From: Siphonodentalium dalli
Lineage: Eukaryota; Mollusca; Scaphopoda; Gadilida; Siphonodentaliidae
Direction: 5' to 3'
DNA: 64,000 nt
NCBI GenBank assembly: GCA_032622095.1
Contig: CP136062.1
Coordinates: 9,885,710-9,949,709 of the forward strand
The translations under genes and the position numbers were made by a program. Numbering within the stretch: the stretch's first letter is position 1; every line of letters begins with the position of its first letter. Below, piece by piece: positions 11,898 through 22,900 of this stretch. The notes beneath the pieces were generated by a model that saw nothing but the letters and a program-made list of their open reading frames with translations, made no database searches and had not been told where the DNA came from.

Positions 11898-13028
11898 CGA
11901 GAGGCCTATCACGATCGGCAGATGTTTAACCCATACATAGGCGATAGCGATCGGCTATTTTCAGCTTGGACGCTAAAATCCATAACTCCGTTTAAAAACG
12001 AGAGGCCGATCACGATCGTCAGATGTTAACCCATCCCTTGGCGATAGTAAATTACTCTGATTGGAATCATAAATGAGAGTTTTGATGTTGAATTATAGAG
12101 TATACTATTAGGTACTATTATAGACAATGCACATAACACAAATTATTGGAATTTATGGGTCACTCACATTTATATAAGAGAATGCACTGGAACAGGATAT
12201 GTAATGCTGAACCACCACAGCCTTGGGTTAAATGTGAAAAGGTGACCTGGACATGGAATACTTGGTCAAGAGATTCCAATTTAAGTTTATAATGATAATG
12301 TATCAAATTCTACCCACAAGACATCAAGATAAACACCTCACTGCTGACCGATTAGTATCAATTATACAGCAGAGCTGTCAACAAATCACAGGCTTATGTT
12401 AAATAGAGCAAGGAATTCAAACTATTGTTTTTTTTTAAGAGTGAATATTTTTTTCGAAAAAGGGCCATAAATCAGTTAAAACTAGTCTTATCAAACACAT
12501 ATTCGAACTCTATCTGTCTTTTGTGCTGAGAAATTCATATACAAAATTTGGTTCCGATCAGATAGAAAATGTTCGAGTTATCGCACCATGCGTAAAGTGT
12601 CTACAGACAAACAGACGGATGGACTAATCATGGAAGAATCGAGAGATAATTTGGGGGACACCTGTTTCCAGCAGAGGATACATTTATTCCCATATGACTC
12701 AATAAGGCTTCTGCGCCGAACCAACACAGATACATTTACATATACATGTATTATAAATATGACATTTAAAATTAAACATGCAAATAAAGGCTCTATTGCA
12801 ACTGCATATTTTTTATTTACATAGCATATTGTTGAATTGCCTTGGAAAATTCAGGTTGACTCAATATAGTCCACAAGGAATTTGGGGACATTTGGGCTTC
12901 TCGAGTTTGGGCGCCCATACCTGTAACAGGTATCAAAACAGCCCTGGAAATTTCCCTGGGACTAATGACAGGTGGTCAATCCGGACGTTGACACTACCAT
13001 ACTATGATATGGGTAAACATAAAAATTA
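11896..13028 (+). mobile_element. Interspersed element, GGCCATAACTC family, copy 1
   Basis: Opens AACGAGAGGCC-ATCACGATCGG, contains GGGCCATAAATCAG, CATATTCGAACTC and TTTGGTTCCGATCAGATAG, and ends GTGGTCAATCCGGACGTTGA followed by GATATGGGTAAACATAAAAA. Four copies of this family lie head to tail between 11.9 and 16.5 kb. Non-coding. Confidence 0.65.
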
Positions 13029-13379
13029 GTCTTTTGTGGGTATTAAAGTATCAATTTTCCCATCTCCACTAGCATGGCATGTATTTGATACTTTTGTCTG
13101 TGAAACACTGGACAAACATGACAGAATATGTGATAAAACACAATTTATTCCCATCTTTCCTGGCATAGAGACCCTCTCAGAAACCCAGACTAAGAGTGCA
13201 AATTAATTACATAGAGCTGCAGCCTGTATGCGAGTGTCCTATCTCTCAAAAAAGTACCTCTGGTTACACCTCACACTGATGGCTAAAAATAACTCTAATT
13301 ACCAATAATACTGATTTACTGTTTGTCTCTCACAGTCGCTCAGAGCTAAAGTGATATGCCACTGGTAATTAATTAGTTA

Positions 13380-13775
13380 TGGTTATCTGTTCAATTCTTA
13401 GTTGAAAAAGGGCCATAACTCTGGTATAAAATGTCAGATCTAACCCATATTCAAACTCGATCTGTATTTTGAGTTGAGAAACTCACATACCAAATTTGGT
13501 TCCTATCAGTTGAAAATTTTTGATTTATCGAAGCATGCATGAGTTCTATGTCAGAGGGCCATAACTCCGTATAAAAATCTCGGATCAAACCCATATTCGA
13601 ACTCGATCTGTATTTTGGGCTGAGAAAACCATATACAAAATTTGGTTCCGGTCGGATAGAAAATGTTCGAATGCGTAAAGTGTCTACGGACAGATGGACA
13701 GACAGACAGACGACGGACTAACGACGAGTGGTCAATCCGGACGTTGACACTATGTTTACCATACTATGGTATAAC
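13380..13775 (+). mobile_element. GGCCATAACTC family, copy 2 (3' part)
   Basis: Two ~115-bp subunits (GGGCCATAACTC, CATATTCGAACTCGATCTG, CAAATTTGGTTCC), then a (GACAGACAGACGG) stretch and the family terminus with GTTTACCATACTATGGTA. The usual start is not seen. A satellite-element 5' end (ATGAAAGTGTCAATGACAC) abuts it at 13779. Confidence 0.6.
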
Positions 13776-13856
13776 ATAATGAAAGTGTCAATGACACTGT
13801 AGCTCAACTTTGTAAAGAAGGTAATTTTTGTGTGATGAGCAATGAATAGAGAGATT

Positions 13857-15249
13857 AACGAGAGGCCGATCACGATCGGCATATGTTTAACCCATACCTT
13901 GGCGATAGTGATCAGCTATTTTCAGTTTGAACGCGAAAATCCATAAGCCATAGTCTTGTCAAGATACATCCTAAGTATTGATGAGTAGAAAGAAGAACAT
14001 TCTGCACAAAAGAATCTGCACACAGGTATGAACAGATAGAATCAAGATTATCCAAGTAAGAAAAGAATCTGCACACAGGTATTATTAAACATGTAGAATC
14101 AAGATTATCCAAGCAAGAGGATCAAGAATATCCAAGCAAGACAAGAATCTTCACATATGTATGAACAGGTAGGATAAAGATTATCCAAGCAAGACAAGAA
14201 TCTGCACACAGGTATTAACATGTAGAATCAAGAATATCCAAGCAAGAGTGATCAAGTGTTTGCATTGAAAGTGGCTGACTCTTGTGATAACAAACAAATC
14301 GTTCTCTACATGGCAGATGACATGAAGTGATTAAAAACATATCACTTTGTTTCATTTATCAACAGGCAATCAACAGTGTTCTAAAATCTGACCCATGTCT
14401 CATTCATTTTCCCAAATGGCAGTTAGTTTAGAAAATTCCAGAGAGGATATACATATAAAATCAGAAGTTATGGAATTCTCTTTAAATTTAAATTGATCAA
14501 ATAACTGAACCCCAGTTGCATAAAGACACTTGAATCTCAAGATTAGCTAAATGATTTTAGCAATGTTCTAAAGCCCATTTTGGTAACTTAACCTACAAAA
14601 CCCTTTATTAAACAGCATGTGCTGTGTATTGTTGAAACTTTTGTTTAAAATTAGATCCCATAGCTTTTATCTGCAACTTGGCATAAGAGACATATAGCCA
14701 TATTAATAGCTAAGTAGTCCAAAGGCATGGGATGGAATTGTTGAATATGGCTCCAAACAAATTCACCAGTACATGACAATATTTTGGACCGATTTAAACC
14801 AAATTTGGTGTGCTGACTCGGGGTACCCTTGGCGGAGTTATAATTTTGTTATTTAATTTTTTTTTTTTTTTTCATTATTTAAAAAACAAAAAAAATTGTT
14901 TTGTTTTGTTATTTATTTAATTATTTTTTTGTTTTTGTTAGATTGAGCAAGGAATTATATCTAATTTTATTTTTTTTATTTTTAAGAGTGAATATTTTTT
15001 CGTAAAAGGGCCATAACTCAGTTAAAAATAGTCTGATCAAACCCATATTCGAACTCGATCTGTCTGTTATGCTGAGAAATTCATATACAAAATTTGGTTC
15101 CGAACAGATATAAAATGTTTGAGTTATCGCACCATGCGTAAAGTGTCTACAGACAGACAGGCAGCCAGACAGACAGACGGACGAACGACGAGTGGTCAAT
15201 CCGGACAACGACACTATGTTTACCATACTATGGTATGGGTAAACATAAA
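13857..15249 (+). mobile_element. GGCCATAACTC family, copy 3
   Basis: Starts AACGAGAGGCCGATCACGAT and ends at the GGACGAACGACGAGTGGTCA terminus with the palindrome around ACCATACTATGGTATGGG. It includes a minisatellite (13975-14260) and a T-rich stretch (14853-14945). Confidence 0.6.
13975..14260 (+). repeat. Minisatellite, ~60-65-bp units
   Basis: Units read AGAATCTGCACACAGGTAT, ACATGTAGAATCAAGATTAT and CCAAGCAAGA, about four to five imperfect copies. No coding meaning. Confidence 0.75.
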
Positions 15250-15257
15250 AAGGAGTG

Positions 15258-16486
15258 TAAACGAGAGGCCGATCACGATCGGCAGATGTTAACCCATCCC
15301 TTGGCGATAAAAATTTAATATGATCGGATAAATGAGAGTTTTGGTGTTGAATTATAGAGTATACTGTTATGTACTATTATAGACAAATGTGCATAACACA
15401 AATTATTGGAATTTATGGGTCACTGGCATTTATATAAGAGAATGCACTGGTATAGGATCTGTAATGCTAAACCGCCACAGCCAGCAAGTCCGTGGGTTAA
15501 ATGTGTAGGTGTGACCTGGACATGGAATACTTGGGTTAAGAGAGTCCAATTTAAGTTTACAATAATAATGTGTCCTAGTATACAGATAAGCAACCTCACC
15601 ACTGACCCATTAATATCAATTATATAGCAGAGCTGTCAAAATATCACAGGAATTGTTTATGTTGAACACTGACCTCTATTAAACCAATAACAATTATAAT
15701 GATATCAGACCATCTGAAGATATAACTCTGCAGCACAGATGTCCAAGTCTACTGTTAATATCATGTGATGTTTATTGTTGAATCTTTATTTTAAATTAGA
15801 TACCACAGGCTTCTTTATCAGATTATTTGCACATTGGCATAAGAGACATCAGAAAATAATATAGCTTTATCAATAGCTACTAGTAAGTAGTCCAAATAAC
15901 CGATTTAATCAAATTTGGTGTGGTGATTCGGGGTACCATTGGCAGAGTTATAATGGTTATAATTGTTTTTAATTATTTAAAAATATTAAAGGGACACATT
16001 GGAAATCTTTTTATCAACTTGTATCATAATCATCAATATCTAAATGAAAACAAATGACAATGTCAATGACATTTTTTTTATTATTATTATAAAAGTTAAA
16101 AAAAAAATTTTCAATTTGTTTTTAGAAAAAGGGTCATAACTCCTTTAAAATAAATCGGATCAAACCCATATTCGAACTAGATCTGTATTTTGGGCTGTGA
16201 AACTCACATACCAAATTTGGTTATGTTTGAGTTATGGCAGAATGTGTGAATTTTAAGTAGAAAAAGGGCCATAACTCTGTAACAAAAACTCGGATCAAAC
16301 CCAAATTCGAACTGTATTTTGGGTTGATATACCCATATACAAAATTTGCTTCTGATTGGATAGAAAATGTTTGAGTTATCGCATTACACGTGAAGTGTCT
16401 ACGGACGGACGGACGGACGAACGACGAGTAGTCAATCCGGACAACGACACTATGTTTACCATACATGGTATGGGTAAACATAAAAA
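15258..16486 (+). mobile_element. GGCCATAACTC family, copy 4
   Basis: Starts with the same AACGAGAGGCCGATCACGAT block nine bases after copy 3 ends and closes with (GGAC)n, GTCAATCCGGACAACGACAC and GGTATGGGTAAACATAAAAA. Its interior matches copy 1 (GCATAACACAAATTATTGG, TTATATAAGAGAATGCACTGG). Confidence 0.65.
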
Positions 16487-16704
16487 TGAGCAATAAAATG
16501 CCTTGGGTATTATATTTGTAGATGAAGTTATGTTCATTGCAAGGATTTCATCAATAAGTTAGGGCTGCATAGTTTAGACCTGGCAGTGCCATTTATGTAA
16601 TTGATGGAATTGCAGCAACAACTCCCTTATGATCAGACCATGGACACTATCAATGTTGTGAGAACATCAGTCATGTTTGTGAAAATGAGATCAATTGTGG
16701 ATTT

Positions 16705-17765
16705 GGCTGAAATGTTATGATGATCAGACTAAAGGTACGATCTGTAGCCCGTGCTAAAGGATTTAGTCATACAAAGAGTAAAATCCAAGATGGCTGCTGG
16801 CGGCCATGTTTTATGGCCGAATGACCCCAAAATTAATAATTCCATCTACATTTCAATACAATGTATTAACATCCATGACAAATTTCATGATGATCAGGCG
16901 AACAGTACGGCCTGTAGCCCGTGCTAATGCATTGAAATTTGAAATCAAAGATGGCCACTGGCGGCCATGTTTTTGTCCGAATGACCCCAAAATGACTCGT
17001 CGTTCCCATCTACATTCCAATTTCAACACCCATGAAAAATTTCATGATGATCAGACTAAAGTTACGACCTGTAGCCTGTGCTAAAGGATTTAGTCATACA
17101 AAGAGTAAAATCCAAGATGGCTGCTGGTGGTCATGTTTTTTGGCCGAATGACCTTAAAATGACTCGTTCCCATCTACATGTCATTGTTAACATCCACGAC
17201 AAATATTATGATGATCAGACTAAAGTTACGACCTGTAGCCTGTGCTAAAGGATTTAGTCATACAAAGAGTAAAATCCAAGATGGCTGCTGGTGGTCATGT
17301 TTTTTGGCCGAATGACCTTAAAATGACTCGTTCCCATCTACATGTCATTGTTAACATCCATGACAAATTTTATGCTGATCAGACTGTCATACAAAGAGTA
17401 AAATACAAGATGGCTGCTGGCGGCCATGTTTTTGAGCCGAATGACCCCAAAATTACTCGTTCCCATCTACATGTCAATATTAACATTCATGACAAATTTC
17501 ATGATGATCAGACGAACAGTACGACCTGTGGCCCGTGCTAATGGATTGAATTTTGAAATCCAAGATGGCCACTGGCAGCCATGTTTTTTGTCCGAATGAC
17601 CCCAAAATGACTCGTCGTTCCCATCTACATTCCAATTTCAACACCCATGACAAATTTTATGATGATCAGACTAAAGGTACGACCTGTAGCCCGTGCTAAA
17701 TGATTTAGTCATACAAAGAGTAAAATCCAAGATGACTGCTGGCGGCCATGTTTTTTGGCCTAATG
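16705..17765 (+). repeat. Satellite array (~160-bp units)
   Basis: Six to seven units of the CCAAGATGGCTGCTGGCGGCC satellite in the same strand sense as the copies at 4.8 and 25 kb. The last unit is cut within GGCCTAATG by the hAT-like insertion that starts at 17766. The usual element ends are not visible. Confidence 0.8.
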
Positions 17766-18895
17766 CAGGGCTGGCGATCTAGAAAATCCAGGAGGGCTAT
17801 TAATAGCCCTCCTAGATATGCCTAGGAGGGCTATAGCCCTCCTCAACTTTTAAAGTTATGATTTATTTTATCTGAGTTACTACTGCCGTTAGTTTGTCTA
17901 TTTTTGATGTTGTATAACTCCATTTAAATTAATTTTCTTCATGTGGAAACAAAGTGTCCACAGAGTTGTGAATGTCAAAATCCCCCACAGTAATTATGGT
18001 AATAAAATGGTTTTATATGTTGTGATAATCTATATGTACAAGAAACAAAATGTAAGAGTATTTGTACTCAACAATTTGTCAGTCGGTGTCCAACCCATGC
18101 AACGGAATTGGGTGAGTTTGTCCACATTAAAAGCATTCTCCATGAAAGTGTAATTTTACATAAAATACACAATCAAGAACAATATTAAATCCAGTATATT
18201 TGCACTTGAATATTGACTGCTTTTTCTCTCAATGTAATCCATATTCCATTGTCGATCACAGACTAACAGCAGTCAAGTCGCTATCTATAGATTTACTGGG
18301 TGTTTGCCATTGGGGACATAGAAAATAGTTTCTGAACTTTAATAATTGAATAACAGTGTAAACTAGAATACGTGGATATATTTAGCTAATTATATTAAAA
18401 TATTGTCAATCGAAGCGATAAAAGACGGCTGCAAGCTAAATACAATTTTCACTGATAGGAACCGGAAACGGAACGAAAGGTTGAACTTAATTGGGACAGT
18501 GACATTTGGTTCTCACTATCCACAAACATGTGTTCATTTTATCCAGTGAAATATATTGTAAGCTCAATCTTATGAAGAGAAATAATTTATTTTGGTCATA
18601 AAATGTGTGAGAATCGATCAAAAGATCAGATTTACGAAACAGTTCGTTCCGGAATTTACTGATTCCGCTATAATTCCATTTGACATTACCGTCAGGTCAC
18701 GCATGCGCACAGTCCCCACACTGTATAATATAATTACGATTTCGATGCAGTATTTTACTCATTAAACACAATAAAATAACTAAATAATAAATGTCCTATC
18801 GTAGACGAGGCGGGCTATAAAAAGCCCGCCTTGGAAAATTCTAGGCGGGCTGTAGGCGGGCAGCCCGCCAGCCCGCCTTGAGATTTCCAGGCCTG
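17766..18895. mobile_element. Non-autonomous hAT-like element with GGAGGGC stems
   Basis: Begins CAGGGCTGGCGATCTAGAAA and ends ATTTCCAGGCCTG. Just inside each end are back-to-back stems: GGAGGGCTAT-ATAGCCCTCC on the left and GGCGGGC-GCCCGCC on the right. It interrupts a satellite unit. A clean target duplication is not visible. The same end design occurs at 44260-44880. No transposase frame is seen inside. Confidence 0.65.
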
Positions 18896-18939
18896 AATAC
18901 CTAACACTCCCTTACTGTACTTCCCTCTGATTGTGAATG

Positions 18940-19400
18940 ATGGAGTCCATCACATAGTATATTATGGGCCCATAGCAATAATAGCCCCATACAGACTCAA
19001 AAGTTGAAGAAAAAACACATTTCCATATGCATATCAGCATCTCTGTCCCCGATGTCCCAAGAAATGGTGCCTCACTAGCTCTAGTATATTTTATTAAAGG
19101 GACATCTCCTGCACAGATATATACAATTTCCATGGTCATAAAAGGGGAATTAGGGTTACTGGGGGCTTGATTCCTTCATATGGTGTACTTATTGACTTGA
19201 AATAGGGGAAAAAAACCCTATTTTCATATTATCAGCATCCCAGTCCCCAAGAAATTGTGTCTCCATCCAAGAGATCTAGTGTATTTTATAAAAGATCTAT
19301 ACCATTTCCATGGTGATAAAAGGTATCTAGGGGTTACTGGGGATTGCTTCCCTCATATGGTGGGCCTATATAGACTTGAGTGATGTGTTTAGGCCTTTGC
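18940..19400 (+). repeat. ~220-bp tandem repeat, two to three copies
   Basis: The phrases TTTCCATGGTCATAAAAGG, GGGTTACTGGGG, CCTCATATGGTG and ATTATCAGCATC recur at about 220-bp spacing. It lies just beyond the 3' end of RPL13. A poly-G run follows at about 19419-19440. Confidence 0.6.
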
Positions 19401-19697
19401 CATTTAAATTTAATTCGGGGGGGGGGGGGGGGGGGGGGGGTATCTTGATACAAAGATATTGAGAATACCAAATTTGATCTTGTTTTTAGAATATGGTGCA
19501 TTTGAAGAAGAAAAAAATTCGCCAAGATGTTTTTTCCTACCTGCCTATATTTGCTCAATGGTAAACAGACTTATATTGAAAATGAAATTATGACTCCCAA
19601 ATCGGCCTCTATGCTGGTTCCTGACTCCCAAATTGCCCTCTATCCCAGTCCTTCCCATCATCCCAAAATAATGACAACGGATTGTCCATCTGACGGC

Positions 19698-19703
19698 TTT
19701 ATT
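19698..19703 (-). promoter_or_regulatory. RPL13: RPL13 poly(A) signal
   Basis: AATAAA on the minus strand, about 20 bases after the TAG stop at 19723-19725. A very short 3' UTR is typical of ribosomal-protein genes. Confidence 0.75.
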
Positions 19704-19722
19704 AAAGGCTATCTTATATTGT

Positions 19723-19926
19723 CTATTTTTCAGCATCAGCCTTTTCTTTCGCTTTCTTTTCTCGCAAACCGAACAGACGGACATCAGCACGGGCCTGGCT
19801 GAGAGCCATGTACGCCTGGAATTTCTTCTCTTCGGGTGTGATTTTGCGTGCTTTGTCTGCTCGCTTAACTGCACGAATCGGCATGACTGTTCCATGCAAC
19901 TGCTTAGCTAGTTTGACCTCCTCAGC
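19723..19926 (-). CDS. RPL13: RPL13 coding exon C (C-terminal 67 residues)
   Basis: Starts after ATAAATTGCAG with [12 protein letters not shown], then [24 protein letters not shown] and the basic tail [13 protein letters not shown], then TAG. The C-terminal tail is a few residues shorter than in vertebrates, as expected for this variable end. Confidence 0.95.
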   Translation of the reverse strand, partial: AEEVKLAKQLHGTVMPIRAVKRADKARKITPEEKKFQAYMALSQARADVRLFGLREKKAKEKADAEK

Positions 19927-22900
19927 CTGCAATTTATAGACACATTATGTACTTATTTCAGTGAATCAAATCCAGTCGTAAGTCGGGATTTTGTTTACCC
20001 TGTGCCAATGCATTCTCTTATATATGCGAGTCGACCATAGGTCGCCTCGCATATATAAGAGAATGCATTGGCCTAATAATTTTTTACAATTTTAATAATT
20101 TTTTCTTGTATTCTTTAACAATTTTATAATTTCACCCATACAGAGCCCCAGACAAATAAGAGCAGACGACACTATTCTATATGCTTCTATATATGTGTGG
20201 GGCTCTCTGCAGGGTAATGGATGTTTTTTTATTTTATGTCCTAAAAATTGTAAAAAACATTTATTAAAAATGATAAAAAATTGTTAGGCCAATGGTCGAC
20301 TCGCATATATAAGAGAATGCATTGGCACAGGGTAAACAAAAATATGAGAATAAGGTGCCCGTCATTTGCAGAGTGCAGCCCTTTCAATTCAGATTGTTTC
20401 GCTTTGGCAATCCGCTATGGTAACCCTTATGGCCCATTTTGCTTCAGCAAATGGCTTCGGTATTGCCGATTGCCGTAGCCAATTATGAGGGCTGAGAATT
20501 AGGCCCCCAGAGGGCTGAGAATGAGGCCCCCAGAGGGTGAATTTAGCAAATGACGGGTACCTTATTTTCAGGCCTGGTCACAAGCAAGTCTTGAAATAGT
20601 GTGCCTGTCATTTGCAGAATGAGGTCCCCAGAGGGTGAATTTGGTTCTGCTAGCCCGCTATGCAGGGTGGCATCACCAAATGCACCCTCTGGGGACCTCA
20701 TTCTGCTTACACCTCAGCATTTTAAGCACTTGGTTACCTTGTGCAATGGAGGCAGTTTCTATATAACCAGCTTAGTTTTCAGGGTATATACCCCGCTGGA
20801 CAAAACAAGTGTCCATTGCCACCGCGGTGTACTTGCCGTTCAGCCGCGGTGTCCGGTTCTGTAACTGCAGTTGAGCACCGCGGGCCGAACGGCAAGTACA
20901 CTGTGGTCGAACGGCAACTACACCACGGACGAACGGCAAGTACACCGCGGCTGAACGGCAAGTACACCGCAGCCGAACAGCAAGTACACCGTGGCCGAAC
21001 GGCATGTACACCAGGGTTAGATTTCTGGTTTGTATCGTTTTTTTTTCGAGTTTAAAACAAGTATTTTATAGTATAAATATACGAAGGTTAGTATTTTTAA
21101 TTAAAGGAAATTTAAATCTGTATATAATATAGGCTTTGCGGTCATTATGACGAATCAAATTTATATTTAACCCCACTGTTTCAACGATCTAACGAAGATT
21201 TTAATGGAACTTTGTTGTCAAATATAAAAACATAAAGTCATGCATCGATCCCGTGCATGCTATCACATCGACATACACCTGTCAATCATCCAGGATTAGT
21301 TTGTGAGATTTTATACTCTGCTTTAATTGGTTGGCTGTGGGAGGAGCTTACCGATATTTTGTTCTAATGTGGTATACTTTGACAACACCATAACCGAGAA
21401 TTAGTAAATAAAATTATTCCCATGTTTTTATTCGAGTGGCTATTATTTTTTTTAAATATGGTCAAATGAGCATATTAAATAAAAGTGTAATATTCTCAAT
21501 CCATGTGGCAAATCCAGTGCGAGGGCCAGAAACTGGAAATGTGCGACATTTTACGATTCCACGGTATGCCAACCGAGGAGGGAGTGAATAAAGATTACAC
21601 AAACAATGCGCGTTGAAAATTTTCAGAATTGTGATGAAACACGTGTAAAAGGTCAAAATGAATAATGCACGCGTTTCCCTGAACGGACACCAAAATTAGG
21701 GGCGGGCGTATGCTTTTCAATTTATTTAATTTTTCCGTTTTATTATGCAATAACAAGCTATTGAAATTACACCATTTATTGGTTTCTCTACCAACATTCC
21801 TACAGCAAAGATTTTAGTCATATTAAAATAAAAATTGTCATGTTGACAAGTTATTAAAACCACTAGCCCTGATCAGAAAGTGCAGAAAATTCGGGGAAAA
21901 CCTCTCGTGCACAAAAAGCCATGCGGTCAATACGTCATGCATGCGTCTATTCCTTATGTATTGCGTGCAAAATAGGCCCTCTCTTGGGTCGGCGAAACTG
22001 GTAAAAAAGGGGCATAACTCTGGTAAAAATTGGCGGACGGAACTCAAATTTGAACTTGACCTGTGTTTTGGTGGGAGAAAGTAATATACCAAATTATCAG
22101 TGAATCCGATAAGCTCTAGTAAAGTTATCATCCGGACAACAAATTTCAGGGATTTTCTAAGTCAAATTACGTCAAATAAGGGGCATAACTCCGGTGAAAA
22201 TTGGCGAACGGAACCCGAATTCGAACTTGAGCTGTCTTTTCTCCTAATAAACCAACATACCAAATTTGATTGAAATCGGTTCACTCTAACTAAAGTTATC
22301 ATCCGGACAACAAATTTCAGGGATTTTCTAAATCAAATTACGTAAAAAAAGGGGCCATAACTCTCGCAAAAATTATCGGATTAAAACGAAATTCGGACTT
22401 CAGCTGTATTTCGATATATGTAATCCACAAAAAAAACGGGTTTTGCATATAAACATTCCAAAATCGAGTTATCATCTGGAAACCAAAAAACATAAGAAAA
22501 ACTGAATTTTCTGAGTCGAAAAAGGGGCATAACTCTGCCAAAAATGGTCGGACAGAACCCAAGTTGGAACTTAACCTCTGTTTTGGTGGGAGAAAGTAAT
22601 ATACCAAATTTGGATTCATTCCGATAAACCACGCTACTTTTGTTTTCGCAACGAAAGTAGGCCTACATTCTCAGTTATTCCCGTTTCGTTGAAGTGGTGC
22701 GCTCTGGCGGAAAGCCGATTAATTTAGCACATTTCTAATCATCCCATGATCTCCCATATCAGATCTATTGCAAATCCACATAAACGAACCATGTGGTTGC
22801 TTTTATTCAATGGATGTATAAAAACCATGCATCATTTTATTTTGTTATATATCCATAGAAAGTATTGTTTACATATATTGCCACAAAAAAGTGAGTGAAA

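Noticed and set aside
20741-21055. Overlapping frames of 79-104 residues on both strands
   Set aside because: Produced by the 21-bp subterminal minisatellite of a transposon.
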